Counted from the first letter of the stretch, positions 37,183-46,596 are shown. The stretch is 64,000 nucleotides of DNA from G963422275 sp963422275 (GCA_963422275.1 OY729418.1:1116001-1180000), one strand, 5' to 3'. Notes: generated by a model not told the origin, from the sequence alone. Made by a program: numbers and translations.

Positions 37183-38457
37183 CTAGGAATTCTCTTGAAG
37201 GACAGTGCCGGCCAAGTAGAGCGAGCCGCAAACCAGAATCCGTCCGTCCGCCTGTTCGGCGGCGATGCGGCGAACCGCGTTCTCGGCATTGGAGGAAGGC
37301 TGTGCCGCGAAGCCAACCTCACTGGCTGCATGCGCGATCGAAGTTGCCGGCAATGACGCCGTCTCCCCCGGGATCGAAACGCCGTAGAGCTTGTCGGCCG
37401 CGGTCCTGAGCGACCGGAGAAAACTCCGGGCATCCTTTGTCTCAAGCATTCCGCAGATTATCTGCGTGGTTCGCGCGGGCATCCCCTTCAGGGCTTCGGC
37501 AAGCGCTGCACCCGCCGCAGCATTGTGTCCCCCGTCAAGCCAGACCTCGGATTCTCTGGCCGCCTCCACTAGCGGCCCCTTTCGAAGCCTTTGCATTCTG
37601 CCTGGCCAACGGGCGTTGGTGAGCGCGGCTTCGATCGCTTTCTGCCCAAATCCGAGCTTTCGAAGCACGGTTATCGCGGTACCGGCGTTGTCAGCCTGAT
37701 GCGGACCAGCCAAGTTCGGCAACGGAAGAATAATTTCCTCGTCCCGGTCCCGATAGCGCAACTGGCCACCCTTCCCGTTAACGAACCAGTCCGTTCCGTG
37801 AACGGCTAGAGGCGCCCCGACTCTGGCAGCCGTTTCGAGAATTGTCTCCAACGCAGCTGGGTCCTGACGGGCAACGGCACAGGGGACGCCTCGCTTCAAT
37901 ATCCCGGCCTTCTCCCCGGCAATTTCACGCAGCGTTTCGCCAAGATACTGCTGATGATCCAGCGAAACCGGTGAAATCACAGTGAACTCCGGCTTGTCGA
38001 TCACATTGGTCGCGTCAAGCCGGCCACCGAGGCCAACTTCGAGAAGCAGCACGTCCGCCTCGACTCTGGAGAAAGCAAGCAGGGCCGCGCAGGTCGATAT
38101 TTCGAAGAGCGTAATCGGCTCGCCGCGGTTTGCGTTTTCGCACTCCAGGAGAGCATCCGACAGATCGCTTTCATCGATCAGGGATCCGGAAAGAGTGATC
38201 CGTTCGCGAAACTGGGTGAGGTGCGGCGAAATGTATGCATGCACTTTCAGGCCAGCGGACTCGAGCCCAGCCCGAACCATCGCCAGCGTCGATCCCTTGC
38301 CATTCGTTCCCGCAAAGTGGATGACGGGCGGCAGCCTGTCCTGCGGATTGCCCAAGGCTGACAACAGTCGAATGGGGCGCTCCAAGGTCAAGTCAATGCG
38401 CTTTGGATACAGCGCACTCAACCTGTCGATAATTGCGCTCGATCTTTTCCTTTTCAC
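37183..38457 (-). CDS. folC: Bifunctional folylpolyglutamate/dihydrofolate synthase
   Basis: 424 residues, typical for FolC. IHFAGTNGKGSTLAMVRAGL (ATP loop, residues about 50-56), YISPHLTQFRERITLSG, FEISTCAALLAFS, LLLEVGLGGRLDATN, SPVSLDHQQYLGETLREIAGEKAGI, WLDGGHNAAAGAAL. The enzyme adds glutamate to dihydropteroate and to folates. It starts at a GTG one base after the accD stop, with GGAAAG at the end of accD as ribosome site, so accD-folC is an operon. It ends with TAG. It converges with trxA. Confidence 0.96.
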   Translation of the reverse strand: MKRKRSSAIIDRLSALYPKRIDLTLERPIRLLSALGNPQDRLPPVIHFAGTNGKGSTLAMVRAGLESAGLKVHAYISPHLTQFRERITLSGSLIDESDLSDALLECENANRGEPITLFEISTCAALLAFSRVEADVLLLEVGLGGRLDATNVIDKPEFTVISPVSLDHQQYLGETLREIAGEKAGILKRGVPCAVARQDPAALETILETAARVGAPLAVHGTDWFVNGKGGQLRYRDRDEEIILPLPNLAGPHQADNAGTAITVLRKLGFGQKAIEAALTNARWPGRMQRLRKGPLVEAARESEVWLDGGHNAAAGAALAEALKGMPARTTQIICGMLETKDARSFLRSLRTAADKLYGVSIPGETASLPATSIAHAASEVGFAAQPSSNAENAVRRIAAEQADGRILVCGSLYLAGTVLQENS

Positions 38458-38458
38458 T

Positions 38459-39373
38459 CTACTTTCCAGCGGGGATGGCAGCTTGCGTGTCCGTGCGGAC
38501 AGTGATCTCTCCCATAATTGGCGGAGATTTCTGCATGAGCATGCGCGTGATGGAAATCAGTTCATTGCGCAGCTTGCTCCGATGTGTCACCCTGTCCAGC
38601 ATTCCATGTTCCAGCAGGTATTCGGCCCGCTGGAACCCCTCGGGAAGCTTCTCCCTGATGGTTTGCTCAATGACCCGCGGGCCGGCGAAGCAGATCAAGG
38701 CGTTTGGCTCGGCAATCTGGATATCACCCAGCATGGCGTAGGACGCCGTCACGCCGCCGGTCGTGGGATGTGTCAAAACAACGATGTAGGGAAGCCTGGC
38801 CTTCTTGAGACTCTGAAGCGCCACCGTCGTTCTTGGCATCTGCATCAGGCTGAGGATTCCTTCTTGCATGCGGGCCCCGCCCGCAGCGGAAAACAGTATC
38901 AGGGGGGCCTTGCTTTTCACGGCCTGACCGCAGGCCGAGATGACCGCGTTGCCGACGTACATTCCCATCGAGCCGCCCATGAAGCTGAAGTCCTGCGCAG
39001 CGGCCACGATTTTCGTCTTGCCGATTTCCCCTTCCGCAACAAGCATTGCCTCGGTTTCTCCAGTAGCCTTCTGCGCCGTGCGCATCCGCTCCGTGTACTT
39101 CTTCTGATCCTTGAAATTCAAGGGATCGGCAAGCGGTAGCGGGACGGAAACCTCCTTGAAAAAGCCGTTGTCAAACAAGCTGTCGAAGCGCAACCGCGGG
39201 GTAATTGGCATGTGATGGTCGCATCGCTGACAGACATTCAAGTTGTGCGACAATTCCCTATGGAAAAGCATCGCCCCGCATTCTGGACATTTAGTCCATA
39301 GATTGTCTGGAACGTCACGCCGCGAGAAAATCGAGTTGATCTTCGGTCGGACGAAGTTGGAAATCCAGTTCAT
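38459..39373 (-). CDS. accD: Acetyl-CoA carboxylase carboxyltransferase beta subunit
   Basis: 304 residues. An N-terminal zinc ribbon (CPEC and CQRC, Cys about 29, 32, 48, 51) is followed by the crotonase-fold carboxyltransferase domain with FSFMGGSMGMYVGNAV, LFSAAGGARMQEGILSLMQM, PTTGGVTASYAMLGDI and GPRVIEQTIREKLPEGFQRAEYL. With AccA it transfers carboxyl from biotin to acetyl-CoA, the first step of fatty-acid synthesis. It ends with TAG one base before folC. The dispersed repeat lies about 75 bp upstream of the ATG. Confidence 0.97.
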   Translation of the reverse strand: MNWISNFVRPKINSIFSRRDVPDNLWTKCPECGAMLFHRELSHNLNVCQRCDHHMPITPRLRFDSLFDNGFFKEVSVPLPLADPLNFKDQKKYTERMRTAQKATGETEAMLVAEGEIGKTKIVAAAQDFSFMGGSMGMYVGNAVISACGQAVKSKAPLILFSAAGGARMQEGILSLMQMPRTTVALQSLKKARLPYIVVLTHPTTGGVTASYAMLGDIQIAEPNALICFAGPRVIEQTIREKLPEGFQRAEYLLEHGMLDRVTHRSKLRNELISITRMLMQKSPPIMGEITVRTDTQAAIPAGK

Positions 39374-39446
39374 TGATGAATGCCTGCACTGCTTTTCGTG
39401 GCAGACTTAACCGTTCCCATGAATTTTTTCAATCGCGTCGCCGGGT

Positions 39447-39500
39447 CCCAAGGCAATCGCATTTTTCAAGAATTCCGATTTTCTCACTCTTGTCCGGAAT
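39447..39500 (-). repeat. Dispersed intergenic repeat, copy upstream of accD
   Basis: Minus strand: TGCACATGCATTCCGG, GTGAGAAAATCGG, AATTCTTGAAAAATGCGAT then TGCCTTGGG. Same arrangement as the copies before ahcY and the HD hydrolase gene. Confidence 0.45.
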
Positions 39501-39734
39501 GCATGTGCATGGAAAAAACAACATGAAGGCTGGCATCCGGCAAGAATTTCCACTTGTTTTTAACGGGGTTGAGAACCCTAAGCGTAGCAATGCCACACGC
39601 CACAATCTTCACGAGATGCGGACCATCGTTTGGCACGGCATGCGCGGGCCAGCGTGGAACGAAGAAAATTTGCTTCATTCTTGCAATGTACGCCGCAATG
39701 GCGCAGATGCCCATCGAACATCGACACGGGAGAC

Positions 39735-39997
39735 AGGGCAGCAGCCGAAACAGCCGAATTGAGGCACGAGCGCGTGCATCTTTGTCTCGATGCCAAGCGC
39801 AAGCTGGAACGGGCGGCGGCCTGCGAGGAAACGACGGTCAGCCGGTGCGTGCTGAGCAACGCCGTGGCCGCAACCGAGCGAGTCGTGTTGCCAGCGACCG
39901 ACTGGGACGCTTTCCACGAGGCACTGCTCAATCCACCGCCCCCAATGCCGCTCTAAAGCGGGCCGCCCGCCGCTGCTGTCAGCGCATCGATGGATGA
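39735..39997 (+). pseudogene. DUF1778 (TacA-like) antitoxin, frameshifted
   Basis: Plus frame with CLDAKRKLERAAACEETTVS, RCVLSNAVAATERVVLP, ATDWDAFHEALLNPP, then a shift near 39945 to NAALKRAARRCCQRIDG. This is the ribbon-helix-helix antitoxin of the tacAT type; relatives end with that same AALKRAxxRY-like tail. No good start is visible. The stop overlaps the start of the following acetyltransferase remnant. Confidence 0.65.
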
Positions 39998-40500
39998 ATC
40001 GCCACTCTCTATCGAGCCGCTCGGCGCGCATCACGACTGCACCGCCTTTTCCTGAGGAGAACCCGCCCTCGACGCCTACATCCGCAGCCAAGCCTCGCGG
40101 GATGCGCGGCTTCGCGTTGCGCAGGTCTTCGTCGCGGTGACCGAGAGACCCGGAGCAATCGTCGGCTACTACACCTTGAGTGCGGTGAACTTTGAGAAGG
40201 ATGACCTGCTGGTGAAACCAGCCAAGCGGTTGCCGCACTATCCCGTGCCGGCGGCCGTTGACCGGGCAACTAGCCATCGATCATCACAGCCAGAGACGCG
40301 GGCGCGGCGAGACCCTGCTGCTTGATGCGGTCCGCCGGGTTGTCCGTGCGAGCAACGCGATTGGCGTCTACGCCGTCGTCGTTGATGCCAAGAACCAGCG
40401 CATCTGCATCTTCTGCAAGTGCTATGGATTCAGACCCTTCCCGTCCACACCGCTTGTTCTTGCCGCTGCAAACTTTCGAGAAGCTTGGACTGTAGGTTTA
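39990..40500 (+). pseudogene. GNAT toxin of the TacT type, broken
   Basis: ATGGATGAATCG at 39990 opens SIEPLGAHHDCTAFS, then TGA where Cys is expected, GEPALDAYIRSQASRDARLR, VAQVFVAVTERPGAIVGYYTLS, LPHYPVPAA; after a frameshift near 40260 QLAIDHHSQRRGRGETLLLDAVRRV (acetyl-CoA loop) and VYAVVVDAKN, then CYGFRPFPSTPLVL. TacT-like enzymes acetylate charged tRNA. Nonsense and frameshift mutations inactivate this copy; an intact relative is at 46054. Confidence 0.7.
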
Positions 40501-41202
40501 AAGGACTGCGAAGCAACGGGAGCGCTCAAACACCGCGCTGGCTTGAGCATCCGAACCTCGCCGGATCGCGATCAACCTCGACTATCTCCTGCGCGAAGAG
40601 CGTAGAACGCCCTGTGGCATTAAGCTCTTCACACCAAAGGCAATCCGCTATGGGAGTGTGGCGGCGTACGCTTGAGCTATATTTCACTGCGTTTTCAATG
40701 CCATCGGCAGGCGTTTAGCGAATCGGAGTATATGCTCTGAATCATAAGTGACACATCTTCCGGTTCCTCACGAACAAGGCCGGGCCAGTCAAACGGCCGG
40801 CTCGCGAGGTCGCCGAACCGGAGCACGAGCAGGTGGGCGTCAAATGTGCAATGGCCCTGACCGCCCTCGCTCTCCAGCCGTCACCGGTATCGACGACGAT
40901 GCGCACTGTGAGCGGACCACAGGCCGAAGCGGCAATGAAAGAATCGATACCTGCCTTCGATATTTACGTGTCAGGCGCATGGCACTTGCGCTGGATGGTG
41001 TGCCAGCACCCTCCGCGTTCTTCGGCGTCGAGATCGGTGCCGATGTCTCCGCCGCCGAAATCGTGCCGGGTCGCGGCCCATTCGGACAACAGCTACACAT
41101 GAGAAAACCAGTCTTGGTAGAGCGGGTCCTTTAACGAAATGTGCCTTCGTCAGCCGCTCGACAATCCTCACAGGTGATGGCTTTCCGTCCGTAACAGGAA
41201 CG
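40501..41202. other. No recognised gene
   Basis: Overlapping frames on both strands. A plus frame near 41000-41130 (AFFGVEIGADVSAAEIVPG) and a minus frame near 41130-41220 (SPVRIVERLTKAHF) look weakly protein-like but match nothing I know. The string CGCTCGACAATCCTCA recurs at about 48960. Confidence 0.3.
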
Positions 41203-41451
41203 TCACGCATCGCGCGGCACAACTTCCCGCTCGATCCTGCGGCGCAGCGTGCGTTCGGCGACGTCCAGATCGTAACGGATCTGAAGGTTGGTCCAGAACT
41301 CCGGCGTCATCCCGAAATAGTGCCCTAGGCGAAGTGCGGTATCGGTCGTGACAGCGCGGCGTCCGAGCACGACCCGGTACATGCTAATCACCATCTCTGT
41401 TGAAACTCGGGTGCGCTCATTCACCGAAAGTTCCTGCGGCGTAACGCTCAA
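41203..41451 (-). pseudogene. HigA-family antitoxin, N-terminally damaged orphan
   Basis: The C-terminal two thirds are standard HigA (XRE type, VapI-like): VLGRRAVTTDTALRLGHYFG, MTPEFWTNLQIRYDLDVAERTL, RRIEREVVPRDA. The first 25 residues do not match the usual GEVLxEEFL start and only a TTG is available as start. No HigB-like gene lies upstream on the same strand. Probably an inactive leftover. Confidence 0.6.
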
Positions 41452-41700
41452 GCCCGAACGCCCCTGTTATCATAAGGTTAAGAGCGAGACATTGCCGCTT
41501 CACGATGTCACCAGGATGGGGTGGGTGTGTAGCCCATAACCGGTCTCCTCAGTGGCAGCCAAAATGGTTCACATCGACCGCCCTGTTTGTCTCACTGCCC
41601 TACTTTCTGCTATTGTTTAGCATCTCGCCGCAAAAAGATTTCTGGGTGGCGAGAAGGGTTGCAACGAATCAAATCTTGATGCGGACATCAATCTCCAGAC

Positions 41701-41882
41701 AGACTGTTGCGAAATACGCCCCTCGGCCATTGACATGTCGCGCCGAAGACCTGAGACTGCGCCTTTGGGCGCGCAAGACTGCGTCGGGAAGGCGCTGAGC
41801 CACCCACCTTACAACCGCCAGATGCTCAGCCAACTCCAGAAGGCGAAATTCAGAGAAAAACGCCCACTTTCACAACAGTCTT
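41701..41882 (-). mobile_element. 182-bp MITE with IS1182-like ends
   Basis: Inverted ends AGACTGTTGCGAAA (from 41701) and TTTCACAACAGTCT (to 41882). Inside is a short frame ending AKFREKRPLSQQS that resembles a transposase tail. The right part (GAAAGTGGGCGTTTTTCTC on the minus strand) matches a fragment at 44222-44330. It looks like an internal-deletion derivative of an IS1182-type element. Confidence 0.5.
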
Positions 41883-42149
41883 AATGATTCTTGCACGTCA
41901 ATTTCAAAAGAATTTTCAGAAATGGAAGGCGTTAAGATTGTGAACGGGAGCCGGGTACTATTTGATTAACTCTTCCAACGCTGGTCCAATTCAATCCGAC
42001 TGATCTATGGGGACTGGGGGAGCACACGCCCTCGGGGTTTGAATTATTCTCTCAATGATGTGTTATGTACCAGACTTTGACACTGTCCATCCGCCTCGGC
42101 TAACCGCCGCACGCCCGGCCCGTTCAGAGATTCCAGCTTGGTCGGTGGC
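41883..42149. other. No recognised gene
   Basis: AT-richer spacer between the MITE and the YwgA-like gene. It would hold any terminator of the minus-strand HD/YwgA-like unit; no clear hairpin with T-tract found. Confidence 0.3.
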
Positions 42150-42683
42150 CTATGCTGGCGATTTCTCTTTCCAAAGATCGAGATCGCGCAACAGGTCAAG
42201 AGCCTTGTCGATGCGTTCCCCAGTCGCCTTGAGCGGCTTACGGGCCTTCGTTTCCTCGACAGGGCCAATCTCCTCTTTCCCGTAATAGTCCCATTCATCG
42301 CGCAGAAACACGATGGTGGCGGCAAGCTCAAGGATAATGTCGGACGCCTCATCCATCCTTTGCAGCAGGGAGCAGGCTTTATCGGCGTACAGCTTGCCAA
42401 GGTGTTTTGGCTGCTCAACTTCCTTTGCGGACCTGAAGATCGCATAAAGCACACCGTGACGGCCCGGTTTTTCCTCGATCTCGATCTGCCCCTCGGCAAG
42501 CGCATAGTTGCATTCAGCGGCAAGATCGAAGGAATAGGGTCCATAATGATGGTAAGTGAACTGCAGCCCAAAATCGGCACCGCACCGGTCAAGAAGATAG
42601 GCTTGCTTCTGCAACCGAGTCCGACCGATCAGTTTGCCTCCATTCAGCGCAACCAAGTCGGAAACAATGTATCTCTCGTTCAT
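42150..42683 (-). CDS. YwgA-like protein paired with an HD phosphohydrolase
   Basis: 177 residues: MNERYIVSDLVALNGGKLIG, RTRLQKQAYLLDRCGADFGL, FTYHHYGPYSFDLAAEC, then a helical C-terminal half (SLLQRMDEASDIILELAAT, ALDLLRDLDLWKEK). The RTRLQKxxYLL and YHxYGPYS pattern matches the YwgA family, often encoded next to an HD-domain protein; its molecular role is not established. The start overlaps the HD gene stop by 4 bp, so the two are translationally coupled. The frame is intact. Confidence 0.65.
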   Translation of the reverse strand: MNERYIVSDLVALNGGKLIGRTRLQKQAYLLDRCGADFGLQFTYHHYGPYSFDLAAECNYALAEGQIEIEEKPGRHGVLYAIFRSAKEVEQPKHLGKLYADKACSLLQRMDEASDIILELAATIVFLRDEWDYYGKEEIGPVEETKARKPLKATGERIDKALDLLRDLDLWKEKSPA

Positions 42684-44035
42684 TTCCGCATCCCTTTCAG
42701 AAGTCTTTCAAGCTTTTCCGCAGATTCGACGTCCGGCGCATAGGCACGCTGGATTCTCTTCTCGCCTTGAAGCGACTTTACGATTAGAGAGTCGGTAGAG
42801 ATGTCCACTGGCTCGTCCATATCCCGAGGCGTCTTTACTAGCACCTTATTGAGTGCCGATCCATCGCCGAAATCATACCATTTGTATGGTGCGAGCGATG
42901 CATCGTCGATGAGGAGCCCGTCACGAAAATCGGGCGGCGCGCTCTCCAGCACACGCCTGAAGCGCCGGAACAGATTGCCGTCAGGCTTGTCGTGCACGCC
43001 GACATCGACACATTTGTAAAGGTCACGGTCTCTCAGTCGGCACGCCAAGCCCGAAATCGTCTCGTTTGCATGCGTCCGGCAAGCTTCGAGAGCGGACCAG
43101 ACAGCAGCATCGTCGAGATCGAGATAATCGCCGAGCATCAGTTCTGTCGATGCGAAGTAACGCAGAACCGGATTCTTGCACGCCAGCCTGTCGTTCTTCA
43201 GGCAATCCGCGACTCTTCCCAGAAGAACTTCCAGCATCTTTTCCGCGGCTCTCGTGGTCTTGTGCATATAGACCATGCGGTAGAGGCGGTATCGTGCCTC
43301 CAGATACTCCTCCGCCACCTGGACACCCTTGGGACCGAGGTACAGACACGGCGCCTCGACCAACTCGTCTTTACCGATGGTAACCTTTCCAACCTCAAGA
43401 CAATCAATCAGCCAGTCGAGATCGATATGTCCGAATTTGACACCAGTCATCAACCGATCGCGCTGGATATAGTCGAGTCGGTCGGCATCGAACTGGCTCG
43501 AAACGATGGCCCCGTAAATGTCCTTTCGCTCGTCCTCTCTCAGCAATGCGCCGATTGTTTCGGGCATCGCTTCATCCACGTCTCGCAATACACGGTTGAC
43601 ATCGGTATCACCCCGAACAATCTCGGCGCTCCACTCCTCATGCCTTCTGCGAAGTCCGACCGCGCTGGCCGCGGCCTAGAACGTGTGGCTGAACGGTCCA
43701 TGCCCGATATCGTGCAGGAGAGCAGCTAGAAGCGCGACACGTTCTCGCTCCGGGTCGCGCTTATCCTGTTGTCGCGCGATAATATCGGCCAATTTTCGTG
43801 CAATATGATACGTACCTATGCTGTGAGCAAAACGGTTATGAGTAGCGCCGGGAAAGACAAACTCGGAAAATCCCAGCTGGCGGATACGGCGCAGCCGCTG
43901 GAACTCCGGTGTATCCAGCAATTTCCACGCGATCAGATCCGTTTCGTTTCGGTCGGCATCAGTGCTGCCACCGAATAAGATCAACCCGTGAACAGGATCG
44001 CGAATGCGATGTGTTCTTTTATTGTTCCCTGCCAT
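42680..44035 (-). pseudogene. SAMHD1/dGTPase-like HD phosphohydrolase with one in-frame amber codon
   Basis: A single frame of about 451 codons. The N-terminal part has THRIRDPVHGLILF, FQRLRRIRQLGFSEFVFPGA, NRFAHSIGTYHIA and LLHDIGHGPFSHTF (metal-binding His and His-Asp). Then a TAG at 43676-43678, then without frame change AAASAVGLRRRHEEWSAEI, SQFDADRLDYIQRDRLMTGV and a long C-terminal region. The layout is that of YwfO/SAMHD1-type dNTP triphosphohydrolases. The TAG is the only lesion; relatives usually have Glu there (SHTFE). Translation may restart at an internal start near 43588. Whether the gene is dead or read through is open. It is coupled to the YwgA-like gene. Confidence 0.8.
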
Positions 44036-44079
44036 TGCCTGCCGTTTAGCCGACCGTGGCGTATCGCGTCAAGGTCGGA

Positions 44080-44222
44080 TCAGTCGCTGATCGCTTTTCG
44101 CACCGCTTCGGCCAGTTTGTCGATCTCGGCCAATATTTTCGTCTTGATGATGCATCGCTCGTCCAGAATTTCCAGCGAGTCGCGGTGTTCTGCCTTCACG
44201 CAAGTCTGCGGCCGGTGGTGGC
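44080..44222 (-). pseudogene. C-terminal fragment of an unknown gene upstream of the HD gene
   Basis: Minus frame VKAEHRDSLEILDERCIIKT, then KILAEIDKLAEAVRKAISD and a TGA, 44 bp before the HD start. It is helical and coiled-coil-like. It is cut off upstream by an IS1182-type end at 44222. It may have been the first gene of the HD/YwgA-like unit. Not recognised. Confidence 0.4.
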
Positions 44223-44330
44223 CCAAGACCGTTGCGAAAGCGTGCGTTTTCTCTGCATTTCGCCGTCCGGGGCCGTCTGAGCACCTAGCGGACGCGCGGC
44301 ATGTTCATTTAACCCCAACCTCCGCCTCCT
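44222..44330 (+). mobile_element. IS1182-type end fragment
   Basis: AAGACCGTTGCGAAAGCG followed by TGCGTTTTCTCTGCATTTCG matches the right end of the MITE at 41701-41882 read on the minus strand. Only about 100 bp remain before IS982 copy 1. Confidence 0.45.
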
Positions 44331-44340
44331 AGCTCAACTA

Positions 44341-45348
44341 ACCCCAATTCTGGATAAGAGGGGTGAGGGGGTTCCCAAATCGGGCGTGGCCTGATTCTGT
44401 ATCCGCAACCAAAATCAACGGATGGGATCCCCTCAATGAGCACCTCTATCATCGCACTGTTCTGCTGTCTCGACGACTTTGCAAAGACCTTTGAAGAATG
44501 GGAGCGGCATCGGCTGATCGGCACAGGCCGCCAGCGCTCGCGCTCGGGCAAGCTCTCGCTCAGTGAAAGGCTCTTCATCATGGTGTTGTTTCATCTCTCG
44601 CCCTTCAAGAATTTCAAGGCTTTCTGGTTCCATGGCGTGGAGCGGAAATATCGCGACCGCTTTGGAGACCTGCCGAGCTGCGGACGGTTTGTCGCTCTGA
44701 TGCCGCGCTTGCTGGTTCCGTTTTGCATCTTGATGCAATGCTTTCGCGGTGAGGAAACCGGAATCTGTTTTGTGGACAGCACCAAGCTCGCTGTCTGCCA
44801 CAACGCACGGATCAACCGGAACAAGGTCTTCAAGGGACTGGCCAAACGGGGCCGCAGCACCATGGGGTGGTTTTTCGGGTTCAAGCTGCATCTGGTCATC
44901 AACGACAAGGGTCAGGTCATGGCCGTCAAGATCACGCCTGGAAACACCGACGACCGCAAGCCGTTTGAAACCATGATTGCCGAGTTGAAAGGCAAGGTGT
45001 TCGGCGATAAAGGCTGCATTTCGAAGCCGCTTTTCCAGCGTTTGCGGCAACAGGGCCTGCACCTGATCACTGGCATTCGCCGCAACATGAAAAACTTTCT
45101 TCTGCCCATTCTGGACAAAATCATGTTGCGGAAGCGGTTCATCATTGAAACGCTGTTCGATAAACTGAAATCGAGCATGGGATTGGAACACACACGACAC
45201 CGGTCCCCAACAAATGCCTTCGTTCATATCCTGTCATGTCTGGCTGCCTATATTCTGGCGCAGCCAAAGGTCAAAATCGGCAAAATCGTCGTGCCAGACG
45301 CCATTCGGTGCATTCCAAAAGAAAACAGAGCTTATCCATAACTCGGGT
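44341..45348 (+). mobile_element. IS982-family insertion sequence, copy 1
   Basis: Imperfect inverted ends ACCCCAATTCTGGATAAG (44341) and CTTATCCATAACTCGGGT (to 45348), flanked on both sides by the target duplication CAACTA. It carries an intact transposase and has inserted into an IS630 remnant. A second copy in the opposite direction is at 49720-50727. Confidence 0.95.
44436..45341 (+). CDS. IS982-family transposase
   Basis: 301 residues, full length for IS982 DDE transposases. Visible core: GICFVDSTKLAVCHNAR (first Asp), GFKLHLVINDKGQVMAVKITPGNTDDR, FGDKGCISKPLF, and FIIETLFDKLKSSMGLEHTRH (Glu). The N-terminal region has SLSERLFIMVLFHLSPFKNFKAFW. It differs from the copy at 49727 by roughly eight residues, showing recent duplication. 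Expected to be active. Confidence 0.96.
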   Translation: MSTSIIALFCCLDDFAKTFEEWERHRLIGTGRQRSRSGKLSLSERLFIMVLFHLSPFKNFKAFWFHGVERKYRDRFGDLPSCGRFVALMPRLLVPFCILMQCFRGEETGICFVDSTKLAVCHNARINRNKVFKGLAKRGRSTMGWFFGFKLHLVINDKGQVMAVKITPGNTDDRKPFETMIAELKGKVFGDKGCISKPLFQRLRQQGLHLITGIRRNMKNFLLPILDKIMLRKRFIIETLFDKLKSSMGLEHTRHRSPTNAFVHILSCLAAYILAQPKVKIGKIVVPDAIRCIPKENRAYP

Positions 45349-45545
45349 CAACTAGGTCGAGCGCTTGTTCGCCGACCTGAAGGAGAAGCAAATCCGGCGC
45401 GAGGTTTGCTGATCGACCGCCGAACTGGTGCAGGCCATCACCGGATACACCAAGATCGTCAACGAAGACCCCAAGCCCTTCCGATGGCACAAGTCGGCCG
45501 ACAACATCTTGGCGTCATCAAGAGCTTCTGTTTCAGAATCCTAGA
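45349..45545 (+). mobile_element. IS630-family transposase, 3' remnant
   Basis: Plus frame VERLFADLKEKQIRREV, stop, then AELVQAITGYTKIVNEDPKPF and RWHKSADNIL. This is the C-terminal end of IS630 transposases (the WxxELxxK then NxxPKPFxWxKxAxxIL pattern). The rest of the element is not present on the other side of IS982 copy 1. Confidence 0.6.
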
Positions 45546-45650
45546 AACCAACGTCGCCACAACATCATAACGATACCAGCTTCGGAATCAGGACACTAGT
45601 TCAACGCATGCACGTTCAATCGTTTCGAGATCTCGCTCATTGGTCAGTCG

Positions 45651-45923
45651 GTGAACAAACAACGCCCCGAGTTGACCCAAGACATCCTACAGCACATCGC
45701 GCGGCCGCTGGGTGGCAATTGCTGTGGTCAAACCGTACTTCTTGCCTTTCTTGGCGATCAGCCCGAAGGCATCGAGGGACACGCTATTGAACTCATCTCC
45801 AACGGAACGTCCCCTGAATTGGTGCACTTTGTCCAAGAAGCAGATAACCGGCTGCGCAGGATAGTGTCCGGCGCCACCGACAGCGGCAGGCCTGCCGCGA
45901 GTGATCTCGTTCCGTTCCTGTGA
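45651..45923 (+). CDS. Unrecognised open frame
   Basis: 90 residues from GTG: LTQDILQHIARPLGGNCCG, VLLAFLGDQPEGIEGHAIEL, NGTSPELVHFVQEADNRLRR. The frame is also open upstream to about 45600 (TFNRFEISLIGQS). It reads like a soluble protein but I recognise no family; it may be a truncated gene. Confidence 0.3.
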   Translation: MNKQRPELTQDILQHIARPLGGNCCGQTVLLAFLGDQPEGIEGHAIELISNGTSPELVHFVQEADNRLRRIVSGATDSGRPAASDLVPFL

Positions 45924-46053
45924 CTATTGGCACCCGGAGCCACGAAATGGCGGCACGCGCGTGCGGCTCCCTGTCATTTCCAACGAAACATCGGAAAAAC
46001 ACGTCATCGATTCAGGATAGATATACTGTCATCGGTCTGATGAGATATCCAGG

Positions 46054-46596
46054 TTAGGTCCGGGCCAGCTGGCGAGCCTGTTTCAGCGTCATGAACATCC
46101 GGGCTTTATTGCTGGCGAAGCTCTGAAACCCGAACTCTTCGTACCAGCCCTTGCGCCGCCTGAAGGCTTCCGCATCGCCATCCGACATCACGTCCAGCAA
46201 AATGGCATGGCAACCCACTTCATCGGCAATCACACACGCCTTTTCAAAGATGTGGTGCATGAGCAAACCGCCAATCCCAAGCCCCTGCACCTTTTTGTCA
46301 ACCGCGACTTGCCCCAAAAACAGGACGGGGATTTCTCCATGGTTCGGTGTGCCCCTTGGCGGTTTGGCGAGATCGACCATATTCATCGTGCCAACATTGA
46401 TGGCATGGTAGCCAAGAATTTTCGTCTGTCCCGGCTCGACGGCGACATAGACTCGGGTCAGGTCGTCCTTCTGCTGCTTTTTTGCGGACAGCTTCAGAAA
46501 ATTGTTCAGCCGCTCCACGCCACAGTCAAACCCGAAGCGATCATGTCGCTTCGGGTTCCAGTTATCGATATTGAGAGGGGTATCTTCAGTCAGCAT
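46054..46596 (-). CDS. GNAT-family toxin, TacT-like
   Basis: 180-residue acetyltransferase: FGFDCGVERLNNFLKLSAKK, TRVYVAVEPGQTKILGYHAI, PVLFLGQVAVDKKVQGLGIGGLLMHHIF (acetyl-CoA binding loop QGLGIG), HAILLDVMSDGDAEAFRRRKGWYEEFGF. It matches the toxin of DUF1778/GNAT modules, which acetylate aminoacyl-tRNA and stop translation. The start overlaps the antitoxin end by 11 bp. Intact; compare the broken module at 39735-40500. Confidence 0.85.
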   Translation of the reverse strand: MLTEDTPLNIDNWNPKRHDRFGFDCGVERLNNFLKLSAKKQQKDDLTRVYVAVEPGQTKILGYHAINVGTMNMVDLAKPPRGTPNHGEIPVLFLGQVAVDKKVQGLGIGGLLMHHIFEKACVIADEVGCHAILLDVMSDGDAEAFRRRKGWYEEFGFQSFASNKARMFMTLKQARQLART

